Positions 44,339-56,600 of a DNA stretch of 64,000 nucleotides are shown here, in pieces. The DNA lies in assembly GCF_932276165.1 (NCBI RefSeq), contig NC_063991.1:487001-551000 (forward strand), given 5' to 3'. Source of the stretch: Plutella xylostella. Lineage: Eukaryota > Arthropoda > Insecta > Lepidoptera > Plutellidae. The notes below the pieces were generated by a model. It had not been told where the DNA came from. It searched no databases and saw only the letters and a program-made list of their open reading frames with translations. Each line of letters opens with the position of its first letter. Position 1 is the stretch's first letter. The position numbers and the translations under genes are program-made.

Positions 44339-45750
44339 TTTAGTTTACCACTCAGGTGTCTGACCACCCCTGAATTTAGGGCTAAGCAGATATGAGAAAC
44401 AATTTTAAGCATTAATATAAGTTTATCTCAGCAAAGTTAAGATATATCCGTGGCATCGGCAAACTGTTATGTCGTTAAATAAATCTTAATAAAATGATTA
44501 TTTTATCTATGCATTTGTACCCACTCTGTTTAATTTATTTTGTGTTTCGTCTCATTCTAGGTTTATTAAGTTAAAATCTGGTTATATAAGTAGGTAATGT
44601 TACTTCCGTGTAGTTAACAGAAGATATGACTACTTGGAACATGGCTACTCATTTCAATTTCTTCAATGGGCTGGATGGCGTCCGACCCTTGATATAAATG
44701 TCTACCTGTGCTGCAATGCAGGTTTGTCGCGGTAGCCATGTTCTTTCTTGCCAGTCCGTACGTAGTAACAGTCTGTGTGCGTGTAATGTAAACTAGCCTG
44801 CGTCCACGACATCAGCGGGTAGCGCGGCGGCCACAGACTAAATACTATTAGTCTGTGGGGTTTGTACGTCATTCTCAGCCATAGAGTAAATAATTCTAGT
44901 GCGGTGCCGTCGTTTCGCTCTTTCGCTCCGATGCTTAGAGTATATATTTGTCTAGAGAAGAAATGGCCGTGTTCTGAATTCTCCTTCTCACTCAAATCAT
45001 AGATGTTTCTACAAAATAAAAAAAACCTAATTATGGGGAATTTTATCTTACGATTATTATAAAAAATAATACTTGACATATCGTCGGTTGATAGGAAAAA
45101 CACACCAAGGCTGATTTTTCTTACATAATACTTTATTTATATTTGTTTTAAATATAATTATTTATTGTACACAAACTGAGTGGATTGTATGATTGATTGA
45201 TCCGAGCGAAACAACCCTCTTCAAAATGTGCCGAACACAATTTATGTATGATTCTTTGGTTCCCAATTTGTAGGTCTGGTAGCGTTTACTCGTATCCATT
45301 TTCTTAATGTTTTTTCTCCTGTCGGAAACCTATGAAGCAGAGATAAATGGGTGAGTATGAGCATTATGATTGTGGGCCAAATATGTGATGGAGGTTATTT
45401 TTAAAGGAAACACCTAAGTATTTTATAGCTATACAATAAACTTAATATGCATATACAGAAGAAATCACACATTTATTCAATTAGAATTCCCAGAATCTAA
45501 GTTATTCATCTTCTACCCATATCAATTATGGCCAGCAGCATCGAATTCTTATATTATAAACTTAGTTACAATTTCTAGTATTTTCTTTACATAATATTAT
45601 ATTGTTTCTGGGTAAAATAAATTTTCAATAACTGGTAACACCATAAGATTTGTTATTATATGGTACCTCGTAATTTTTACTTAAAATTGATACTAAAAGA
45701 CCTTACAGTATTAAAATTGGTATCGTTTTATATTAAAATCAAGCCAACAG
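44339..45750. other. 3' flank of copy C and intergenic DNA
   Basis: AATAAA-type signals occur at about 44,479-44,492. The first 150 bases after the stop share sequence with the flanks of A and B. The rest is AT-rich; I see no gene. A stretch near 44,700-44,770 (TTCTTGCCAG...) weakly resembles 14,155-14,185 after copy A, suggesting that it belongs to the duplicated unit. Confidence 0.45.
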
Positions 45751-45762
45751 ATAGTACTGTAG

Positions 45763-47985
45763 GGAGGTGAAAGTAGTATTTTTGCCTAAAGCGGGTAAAG
45801 ATGACTACACCTCTCCGAAAGCCTATAGACCCATTAGTCTGTCATCATTTCTTCTAAAAACTTTAGAACGACTGTGTGACAGATATATACGTGACGGTGC
45901 ACTTTCCGTGAAACCTGTCCATCCTAACCAACATGCATACCAACCGGGTAAGTCAACAGAGTCGGCCTTACACGCAGTGGTAAGCAAAATTGAAAATTCA
46001 ATATTGTTACAACAATCCTGCCTTGCAGTTTTTATCGATATTGAAGGAGCTTTTGATAAAACTATGTTCAATAGCACAAGTAATAATCTTAAAAATCATG
46101 ATGTAGACCCGGTCATCAGTGCCTGGATAACAAATATGCTTAAATCAAGAACAGTATCTTTTACTTCAACAAATACAATAAGATGCAAAGTAGCAAAGGG
46201 ATGTCCGCAGGGTGGAGTGTTATCTCCATTGCTGTGGGTTTTAGTTGTGAATGATCTACTTTGCGATCTAAATAATAAAGGTTTTACAACAATAGCCTAC
46301 GCCGATGACGTTACAATTCTCATTGGCGGTCTGTTTGTAAATACCTTATGTGAAAGGATGCAACTTGCACTGAACATCATAGAGGAATGGTGTCACAAAC
46401 ATGAATTGTCAGTGAACCCAACCAAAACGGAAATGGTTCTATTTACCAAAAAGACTAAGATAGGTAATTTAAAGCTACCTAAACTTTTTAATACAACCTT
46501 AAAGTTAACAAATGAGGTAAAGTATCTCGGCATATGGCTAGACCACCGCCTAAGCTGGTCTAAACATGTGGAGAAAACCCTAAGTAAAGCAACAATATCC
46601 CTATACCAAACTAGGAAACTTGTTGGATCCAAATGGGGACTCAAGCCAAAGCTGTGTAAATGGTTGTACACAGCGGTGGTCAGACCTATAATAACATATG
46701 GAGCAGTGGTTTGGTGGCAAAGATCGAACCTCATTACTGTGAAAAACAAACTACGACAGTTTCAAAGGCTCGCATGCGTTTCAATCACCGGATGTATGAA
46801 GTCAACCCCAACAGCCGCCCTAGAAATAATTCTAGGACTTCCACCACTCGATATTATCATCAAGCAGGAAGCTAAAGCGGCGGCGATAAGGCTAAGTAAC
46901 ATGGGACTATGGTCAACGAATACTACTGCACAGGGACACAGTCGCATACTTGACATTGCCAAGTTGTCGGCTCCCGGGTCCACTGAATGCAGCGACACTA
47001 CTATAAAGACGTTTATCTTCAACAGAAGCTACACTATCCAGCGAGATCAGTGTGGCACATCAGACGAAAACAATTACGACATCAATATCTACATTGACGG
47101 AGCCAAGAACAAGAAGGGCAGCGGTGGAGGTGTCTTCTGCCCGGAACTTAATTTACAATACTCTGTCAGCTTCGGGAACAAAGCTACTGTTTTTCAGGCA
47201 GAAGCTGCCAGCCTACTTGACGGAGCTACACAAATAAAAGACACAAAAAATAGCAATATCTGCTTCTACACAGACAGTATGGCTATTTTAGGTGCCTTAG
47301 GCAGAACTGTAACAAAATCTAAATTAATTTTAGAATGTCACAGAACACTGGAAAACCTAAGCATTTCAAATAATGTAACAGTACAGTGGATTAAAAGTCA
47401 TAACGACAACATAGGAAATTGCGAGGCTGACCGACTAGCAAGAATGGGATCAAATACCCTACCAATAGGGCCAGAACCATTTATTAGTCTGTCATCAAAG
47501 GCAATAAGGCAATGTCTCACCGATAAAACACTATCTGAACACAATCAGGAGTGGAAAAATCGTGTAGATTGCAGACAAACTAAAGCGTTTATTGTATCAC
47601 ACAACCACAAACTTACACGCTACTTACTCAACCTGTCCCGTAGTAATATATCATTAATGGTAGGACTAATAACAGGACATTGTTGCGTGAATAAACACTT
47701 ATATACCATAGGTAACTCAACTAGTCCCTTATGTAGGACATGTAAGGAAGTAGATGAGACGGTTGAACATATTCTGTTAGCTTGTCCACCTACTACAGAA
47801 ACAAGATTATCTATTCTTGGACCAACAGAGCGCCTACCTCAGCTATTACAACACCCAGGCCTGCTACTCCAGTTTACCCGGGAGCTAGGCTGGCTGAGCT
47901 GAAACCAAGGGGATATGTACAAAGGTTCCACTCGAGAGAGCCACGTACAGGAACTTCACCCCCTATGAGAATAGAATAGAATAGA
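45763..47985 (+). mobile_element. 5'-truncated RNase H-bearing LINE whose tail matches the SINE
   Basis: ATAGTACTGTAG at 45,751-45,762 and 47,986-47,997 is a 12-bp target duplication. The body starts in the RT domain, runs through RNase H to a stop at 47,902, then a very short 3'UTR with AAGGGGATATGTACAAAGGT, CGAGAGAGCCACGTACAGG and CACCCCCTATGAGAAT-type sequence and AGAAT repeats. That 3' end matches the 3' end of the tRNA-headed SINEs at 34,203 and 21,923. Confidence 0.9.
45764..47902 (+). CDS. LINE ORF2 fragment: reverse transcriptase + RNase H + CCHC
   Basis: The frame is open from the truncation to the stop; the GTG at 45,767 is not a native start. RT: VVFLPKAGKDDYT, YRPISLSSFLLKTLERL, AYQPGKSTESA, FIDIEGAFDKT, GCPQGGVLSPLLW and AYADDVTILI. 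RNase H: INIYIDGAKNKKG (Asp), FQAEAASLLDGA (Glu), ICFYTDSMAIL (Asp) and NCEADRLARMGS (Asp). All four acidic residues are present. The C-terminus has CRTCKEVDETVEHILLAC. The RNase H and terminal knuckle place it with I/LOA/R1-like elements. The endonuclease is missing. Confidence 0.88.
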   Translation, partial: EVKVVFLPKAGKDDYTSPKAYRPISLSSFLLKTLERLCDRYIRDGALSVKPVHPNQHAYQPGKSTESALHAVVSKIENSILLQQSCLAVFIDIEGAFDKTMFNSTSNNLKNHDVDPVISAWITNMLKSRTVSFTSTNTIRCKVAKGCPQGGVLSPLLWVLVVNDLLCDLNNKGFTTIAYADDVTILIGGLFVNTLCERMQLALNIIEEWCHKHELSVNPTKTEMVLFTKKTKIGNLKLPKLFNTTLKLTNEVKYLGIWLDHRLSWSKHVEKTLSKATISLYQTRKLVGSKWGLKPKLCKWLYTAVVRPIITYGAVVWWQRSNLITVKNKLRQFQRLACVSITGCMKSTPTAALEIILGLPPLDIIIKQEAKAAAIRLSNMGLWSTNTTAQGHSRILDIAKLSAPGSTECSDTTIKTFIFNRSYTIQRDQCGTSDENNYDINIYIDGAKNKKGSGGGVFCPELNLQYSVSFGNKATVFQAEAASLLDGATQIKDTKNSNICFYTDSMAILGALGRTVTKSKLILECHRTLENLSISNNVTVQWIKSHNDNIGNCEADRLARMGSNTLPIGPEPFISLSSKAIRQCLTDKTLSEHNQEWKNRVDCRQTKAFIVSHNHKLTRYLLNLSRSNISLMVGLITGHCCVNKHLYTIGNSTSPLCRTCKEVDETVEHILLACPPTTETRLSILGPTERLPQLLQHPGLLLQFTRELGWLS

Positions 47986-47997
47986 ATAGTACTGTAG

Positions 47998-48891
47998 TGA
48001 ATGCAAGCTTGTAAAACTTGATATTATCTACTTACATGTGAAAAGATATCTCATCCATAGTTCCATCGTGTTTTCGTTCACTATGCTCTGTACAACCGAA
48101 CAAACTATACCCACCCATGTCTCACATTCGTTAAGTGGTAATAATATTCTAATAAACTTAATAAACATCCACAAACCACTAGCAAATTAACAATAAATAA
48201 ATAAATAAATAAATAAATAACTTTTAGAAATTCTTTGTTGTAACTGTCAGCCTTTGTTTGTCATAGTATTCATTGTTTGGCAAAGAGAACTGCCAAAACT
48301 GACGTAAACAGGCGCCAGAGCAAAAAGGACAAAAAAACCTGTACAGCTTAACGTTTCTCTCTTACGCTTTAATGTAGCTAAGCGTCTCTTTTTCGCAATG
48401 TCACAACTGTCACGATTATACCCCTGTGCTCCGATGGCATCGCCGCCAAAGATACATTCGATTCGATTATAAGAATCGAGAAACGGTAAAGTGTGGCAGC
48501 ACCGGAAGTCAGGCGACTGACGTGCAAGTGACAGATGTCAGAAAAAAGGAGGGAGATTTTCGGGTGGGGCGAAAACATTAAAAAGTTATGGGGGGATGAA
48601 AAAATAAATGTACGATGGTATAAATAAAAATCAATGTCAGTGTTTAACTTCATGCGACCCGAACGTCGCAAATATCACAAAATGTCTGATTTTACGTAGG
48701 TAACTCAATTGAATACCTAAATCTATTGTTAGGTACTTACGTTTGTTGAGTAATACATCCTACGTGAGTAGTGGTAATTTTCGTGTTGTTTTAAGCCGTG
48801 GAAAATGTATAAATTGTGTTTGTTCTATCTATAACTACTGTGTATTCGTGTAGGTAAAGTTTTTGACCGTTGAAGGGTTGCAACCAAAAAT
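47998..48891 (+). promoter_or_regulatory. Intergenic region and presumed promoter/5'UTR of the aminopeptidase gene
   Basis: Holds an (AAAT)n microsatellite at about 48,193-48,223 and otherwise unique-looking AT-rich DNA. A slightly GC-richer patch at about 48,420-48,560 may mark the transcription start. I cannot point to a defined core promoter. Confidence 0.35.
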
Positions 48892-50618
48892 ATGGATGTA
48901 TTTTGGGGGCATTTTGTATTGTTATGGTGAGTTAATACCTACCTATTTTTTTTTAGTAGTTATACAAAATATCTGTGTTAAAATACTAAGTTACATGCTA
49001 TGAATATTCCTTAATTACGTAATGACGGTCGCGGATTCGATTCTCGGCCAGAGCGAATAATTATTTAAACACAGATATTTTGTATAGCTGATTGACTTTT
49101 ATTGTAGGTATTTAGATAGGTATAATTTAAGTAACTAATGTAGTACCTATAAATATTAAGATATTATAAAACTACCTACCTTAATGTACTATTTTAGTTT
49201 AGGTTGATTAGTCGTAGATCACATTTTATTCTGTTTTAAGTAAATAAATAAGTATTATAAAATAAATAAATAAATAATATCATCTGTAATTTTTCAGCAT
49301 TCTACCTACCTCACTAGTAGCGCACTCGCCTGACCTTAGCGAGTACTACCATGGCTGGGCCGAACCTGACTATGGTACGTAACTAAATACGTATTTGACG
49401 TGTGTAGTGGTTAGTGACCCTGACTGCTATGCCGAAGGTCCCGGGTTCGAGCCCCGCCGGGGAAGGTATTTGTTTGTTAAAAGGCAGATATTAGTAACTA
49501 TTTGGGTATGAGGTGTTAATACCTATATGACTGTAGGTATATACAATATACACATTGAATATCATTCTACTTATATCATCATCATCATCAGCCAATAATC
49601 ATCCACTGCTGGACATAGGCCTCTCCCTCTCTCATCTACTTATATACTTAATGAAATATTTTTAATCGACGTAAAATTTTACAATCATTTTGTCAATAGT
49701 ATACATTGTGCTTAAATTCAAAGAACTCACTGGTACATGTCAGCGCTGCGATTCGAATCCGCATCTCTGGCGTGAGAAGCGGGCGCTTACCCGACTGAGC
49801 TACCACCGCTCCCTTTACGTTTTTACATGAATTAACTAAGTATTATTTTAAGGCCGCCTTTTTTGTACTATTTTATGTATAGAAGTTGTGAATTGTAATG
49901 TGTCTTTAATGGTGCAAAATAAAGAGTATTCTATTCTATTCTATTATGATTATTTCCAGCCGCGCCATCATATCCCATCGTCAAGGTGGCCACACGGGAG
50001 CGCGTGGCGACCGCGCGTGAAATCATGAGCAGTTCCGTCCTCGCCGCGTACATCGTACCTAATGCTGATGCGCACCGGGTGAGTATAGCTCTTTTTAATA
50101 AGGCGAAGTAATTTCAAATATTTTATTTGTTTAGGACTTTCCGACGATGGGATAAAGGAAAAAAAATATGATGGTCAATGGTCATATAATGCCCATGAGT
50201 CTTAGTTATAAAGGATTAAGTACTTAGGCTTTGTTCTCTTGTTGCAAGTTTGCACTAGGCTAGTACCTAGTAATTCAGGCAAGTGTCTGTGTTTGTACCT
50301 ACTATCTGTCTGTGGTAGGGTAGCTCCCAAATGGCTGAACCGATCTTCGATTTGTATTTTTTGGATCATAGGCAATGTTATCCCCCATGTTTTATAAATA
50401 TCGGCTTAGCCCTTCACACGTTACGCGACTTTTAGTTTTGAACGTCGAGGGTTTTGAAACTTGGGTAAGTAAGTACCCTACTGGGTAGGTTATAATTTTT
50501 TTTATCCAAACTTCTAAACCTTAGACAAGTAAACCTAAAGTATTTGCGGGTTAGCAATCCTAACTATCCTAATATTATAAAAACTAACTGTGAACGAAAC
50601 GTGTAACGAAAGTAACTG

Positions 50619-50661
<43 letters not shown>

Positions 50662-53600
50662 TACTCTTTCACGCCAAAACTACTGAACGGATTTGAATGA
50701 AATTTGGTATATATATGGTCTAGACCCTGAGAAAGAACATAGGCTACTTTTTATCCCGGAATTCCAACGGAAAATCTTTTTAAGGCGAAGCGAAGCTCGC
50801 GGGGACAGCTAGTTAATTATAAATAATAATACATACTTACATTACATTTGTATACGTGTTTATCAGTTAGCGTGACAAGAGGTAACCATAGACTCATAGA
50901 CTCCATAGAAGATGATCATAGACACAAACACATCAAAACCACTATCTCCGGCCTAAACCTACAGACGTCTCTTCCAGTCAACCTACCTATCGGAAGCGGA
51001 TGCCCGCTTCCAGTGGATCTGTGGCCTCTCCGTCCCGTCTGGCACGGCGGTGGTGACAGCGACTGACGCCCTGGTGTGGACTGACAAGAGATACACCGAG
51101 CTGTTTCACCAGCAAGTGGACACGGAACTGTGGACGCTGATGACACAGGGTAAGAAGGGAGAATGTTGGCTGTGTCTTTACAGCCAGGCAATTATTATGT
51201 AGGTTCTATTCTCAGTGCGTTTGTCTGGCTTTCTTGAGTGGAACCTTTGTGCATATCCCCAAAGTCTATATAAACTGCTTTCCTTAAGCTTGGACCATTT
51301 CCCACCACGCTGGTCCACTGCGGGTTGGTGGGTTCACCTAACTATCTAGATGTGCTAAATCTAAATAACTATTAAGCAGGCTTCCTCACGATGTTTTCCT
51401 TCACCGTGAGAGCGATATTGTTCGTTTCTTTTCCGTTTAGAAGTAATTTCGTGCTTTTCTCACTGGCACTAACTAACTTTAATTGCTCGTAAATGTACTG
51501 TTTTACCCCCTTATTCATAGAAAAAGTTACTAAACGTTTTGCTATTGAACTGTTTTGTCCCTCTCTCTCAAAGAACAATTTTATTAGCTCTTAAACAGAA
51601 CAGTTTAATAGCCAAAATGTTCTGTCACTTTTCTATGAATAAGGGGGTTAATGTTATTACATTATTGCTAAACATTTTAATATTATTATTCTTACAGACA
51701 ACATAACGCTCGCGCAATGGCTGTTAACGATGCCGGGACACCCCATCATAGGGCTGCACCCCACCACCGTCACCTCAGCCGAGTGGAGCGAGCTGGAGGT
51801 CAGTTGTTTTTGATATATAATGTACGAACTAGATGGAGTCTTAGATTAACAATATTCGTACAAGATTGTGTGCCACATACAAAAACAAAGCTTTTTCTTA
51901 TTTTGAAGTAGGTACAGTCAGCTGCATGAGTTGTTATACACTTCTGTACCTTGTCAAACTGACGAACCGTCAATGCTTCAATGAATGGATAGGCGGTTTG
52001 TTAGATTGACAAGGTTCGAAAGTGTATAGCTACTTATGCAGCTGACTGTACCTAACTATACTTCAGTAAGAAGATTAGTCTTATTTTGAATTAGTTAGTC
52101 CATTTAGTTAGATTATCGGTGATTTTATTCATTGGTTTTCAATAGGTTGGACTTAAAACGGTTTAACAGTTAACAAAATGCCTTTTTGCTTCGTTTTTTA
52201 TAAATATGTTTCACATCATCTTGTTCGTATATTGTTATCTAAGACAACCACTTGCCAAGTATGTGTATAAACTAGTGTTGCCACGAATAGTGAATTGGCC
52301 GAATACCGAATACCGAATATTCGGCGACGCTGCCGGCCGAAGCGCCGAATATTCTGCCGCCGAATATTCGGCGCTACAACTAGTTTTTTTTTCTTCCTGG
52401 AACTGCTCGTTCGCTACAGATTATATGAGAAATGCTAATTGTTAGGAGGCAGAATGCTGTGGCAAACGAGTTGAATTTTTATTTGATAATAGTTCGCCTA
52501 GATCGGATGGCCGATCCTTACAAGTGGTGGTCAGCAAACAAAAAACAATACCCAAACCTTTTGAAATTTGCAAAAAATTCTCTTTCTTCACCTGGAAGTT
52601 GCGTTTATAGTGAGAGGTTATTTTCTGAGGATGGTTACAATGAAAAGCGCAATCGTGGGCTACCAAAAAATGCTGAAATGATCGTTTTTATCCAGCACAA
52701 CTTACTACTGATTAATTTTAAGTACTAAAATGTGGTGATTTGGAAATAAAATACACAATTTTGATTAAAATAACAAGTAATTTTTTACATGATTTACTAT
52801 TCGTTATTCGGCCCGAATAGTACGCACTATTCGGCCGAATACCGAATACTGAAAAAACTGGCCGAATAGGCCGAATACCGAATAGTTGCCGAATATTCGT
52901 GGCATCACTAGTATAAACATAACTTTTTTTTGGTTGGCAACCCCAAAACTACCACGTTTCACACCATCTTCATGGTAATAAAAAAATTTAGAACCTACCT
53001 CCCAATACCCAGTACCTAGAATGAAGAAGCATATGTAAAAAACGCTAGAAACGGCAATTTTTGGCGGAAACGTCATAAACTTCTACATTCTAAAAGTTTT
53101 CTCAATAAACTTCTACATTCTAAAAGTTTTCTCATACCTAAGTTTCTTGTGAACCGATATTAACTCCCTCACCCATTCCAGTCAGCTCTAGCCACAGGAG
53201 ACAGCTTCATTCTACTGGGCACGTCGCTCGTGGACTCCGCCAGGAAAAGCTTCGGGGAGCTCCCCCCGCGCTTCCACTCACTGGTGCCTCTGGGGGTGGA
53301 GTACACTGGTTAGTGTGATATACAGGGTGTTGTAAATAGGGTAGGTATAGGTATACGAAAGGCAAAACTCGTAGAACAAAATTTGTTCACAATGACCCCC
53401 AGAGTCACCGCCTTTCGGCTTAGTATGCTTTTTACCCTTTTTGTAACACCCTGTATAATATTAGGTATGTATGTATTCCACCCGCTGGTGCCACTGGGGG
53501 TGGAGTATCCTGGTGAGTATGTAGATATACAGGGTGTTGCCAAAAAGGTAGGTAAACTGAGCCGAAAGGCAAAACTCGTAGGACAACAGTTTTTCAGAAT

Positions 53601-56600
53601 GACCCTAATGCCTTTTGGCTTAGTAACAAACCCTTTTTGCAACACCCTGTATATTATGTTACTATTCAGGTTCATACTGGGCACCCTGTATAATATGTAG
53701 GTAACTATTCAGCTACATGCTTCTGCGCACGTCGCTCGTGGACGCCGCCAGGAAAAGCTTCGGGGAGCTCCCCCCGCGCTTCCACTCACCGGTGCCTCTG
53801 GGAGTGGAGTATACTGGTTAGTGTATACAGGGTGTTGCAAAAAGGGTATAGGTATACTAAGGTGAAAGGGAAAACTCGTAGAAATATGTTGTTCTGAATG
53901 ACCCCGCCTTTCGGCTTAGTAGGTATACCCTTTTTGCAACACCCGGTATAATATGAGTGTATCTAAAGCACGATCGCGAAGCACAGCGAAAAACTGGCAT
54001 TGCAATTTTTATATTTATTTGTCTCTGTCGCACGCGAACAGTAATAGTGCCCTCACGCTCGCACTGTTACCTTGATGGCCGGATGATGATGATGATGATA
54101 TGAGATGCAATGGTCAACGTTCGATTTTCTCTGTGCTTGCCGACCGGCCTATATCTATGTATCTGTGTAGATATAATTATCAGCTGTCCGATACCCATTA
54201 TTACAGGCTCTGCCTAGCTTGTGGTCGGATGGCCGTGTGTGAGACGTAACATACAAATTATTATAAATGGAAAAAGCTAGCTATCACCGTCTGCAATGTT
54301 AAAGTAACTAACTACATCTAACAGCCCATCGGAATATTATGAAATAAATAGTTATGTTACTATTTTGTTACAATTTTAAATTAAGTAGTTACCTAATAGG
54401 GAATATGCAAGTGGTTCAAATAAAGGTCAAATATTATTTATAATAAACTTTGTTGTTTCATAACTACGACTCCATCATTATTTTTGATTATAATTTATTT
54501 TTGAGCAAGTAGGTAAATGAAGTTGAAAAGTACAAAAAAACTTCGGTAAATTCTAACTTCCGAGAAACGTCACCCATTTTCTTAGGGCGGATGTGACGTC
54601 ATAATTCTTTATATATCAATCTCAGAATAATAACTTCTTTGCGTTTGCGTATAGTTAAATAAATGTCAAGTGTAAACAAAGAAATGTTAATGTCACCGAG
54701 TATTTGTGATGCTCGTTGTGATCAGATACGATGGATCACATAAAAATTCTTCCAATAGATCCTAGCCTCCTATAACCTCTCCACTTCTTGTTTGATATGC
54801 TTGTTTGTTTGCAAAGTTTAGGACTTTTTATATTTTTTGTTGGTAGTGTATGGACTGTCACTAGTTGTTCTATTGTAATGAGGCGTAAACAGCCATTCGC
54901 CAGTCAACGAGCCACTAAAATATGCTCCATATTGCAACACAATAAAATTAAATTTGTATTGTAAGTATTATGACATGAACATGACACAAGTTGCTCTTTC
55001 TACTTTTAGGTTATAATGGCAGTCGTTAGTATATTTCAAAAGTTGTTATTTTTTTCTAAATTGAATTATGGAAGAATTCTCGTAATCAGAAGAACTGGAC
55101 ACATTAAATTTATTACGCAGTATGAACGAGTAAACTGTGGCCGGCTGCGGAAAAGGACAGCAAAGACTATTGAAAAGTCGAGAGCCGTGTGCCCAAATAT
55201 TAGGGAATATGCATATATTTTTTATACTATTATTCCATAGTTTAGATAAGGGGGTTTAGACCTTTGAGATATGCACAATGGTTCCATTCAAGAGAGCCAG
55301 GTGCAGGTTCTTACACCCCCACAGATAATAGAATAGAATGACCCACTAACCCTAGTCTCTCTTACTGAGAACCAAAGTTACAGTAAGTACTTACATACAA
55401 TACAAATATTACTTTATATTCATATTGCCATAATAGCGTAATATTGTGTACAAAGGTCCTCTGGTTTGCGCGCTCCCATTTCAAAAGAGCTACTAGCAGC
55501 TATTTACGAGCTGCCATTACAAAACAGCCACTGGTCACACTTTATTACCATTACAAAACAGCCACTGATCACACTTTATACACTTCCTTTTTCGTTTGTT
55601 ACCATGACAACATTGGTTTGTTGAAAATACAAAAGTACTCTGTGATTAATTGATTAGGTAAAAAATCTATGCCGACTGACGGGACTCATTATTCTGAGCC
55701 GTGAAATTAAACGATTATGACGTCACGACAGCCCGCCATCCTGACGGGAATTTCAAAGTGGTCGTGATGGTTGTAATTTTTTAACTTTCTTTAAAATACC
55801 TTAAATTACTTATTTTGGCGTTGAATTCAGCGTTGCCAGAATGTTACAAAAGTAACATCTTACGTTACTTTTGACCCTCTTGTGTTACCTCCATGTTACA
55901 CGACTCAAAATGTTATATTTGCGTACATTTTTTTGTTTTGTTACGTTGGCTTGTACTTGATTTTGTGAATTGACTAACGGTGTGAAAATCTTTCAACTTC
56001 ATCGTGCCGCATATTCACTCACTCGCGTGAGTCGAGTGTATTTCGCAATCTTCCATCCCGGTTTCTTGGCGTGCGAACAAGTGAGTTCTGTCTGACTAGC
56101 AGCGAATCGATCAGTCGGTAGTTTTTTCAAAGTACCTACATATGTGTCGTTGTTATTTTTTTTTGTAATTTGCGTTGTGATTTGTTAAGTAAATGTTGCA
56201 TTTATTATTTTAACCCAATAAAAATAAATGAGTATGGAATCAGTAATTTAATAACAAGTCGTGTTTGCAACTAAAATAAGTTTTGACTGACATTGACTGT
56301 ATGTTTTTTTTTTTTTAATTTTACCGAATAGGAAAAGAACATTATTTTACTTTATGTATAATAAACTGCCATAATAAGTATTGTGTCGTTTTCCTTATTT
56401 AAAAAGGTCATGTTACTTTTCTCGGGAAAATGTTACTTTTTGATCTGATTCGTGTTATATTTGACTATCTGCCACTGGCAACACTGGTTGAATTTTTTTT
56501 TACTATAATAAAGTGATGTAAAACTATCCAATAAAAGTATAAAAAAAAATTACGCATATTCCCTATTGTGAAAAACATTTTGGTGTCGGCATTTTGTAAG

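Noticed and set aside
54395..56567. Large TIR element with AATAGGGAATATGC ends
   Set aside because: Only 14 bases match, no target duplication is visible and a third copy lies inside, so I list it only as a weak possibility.
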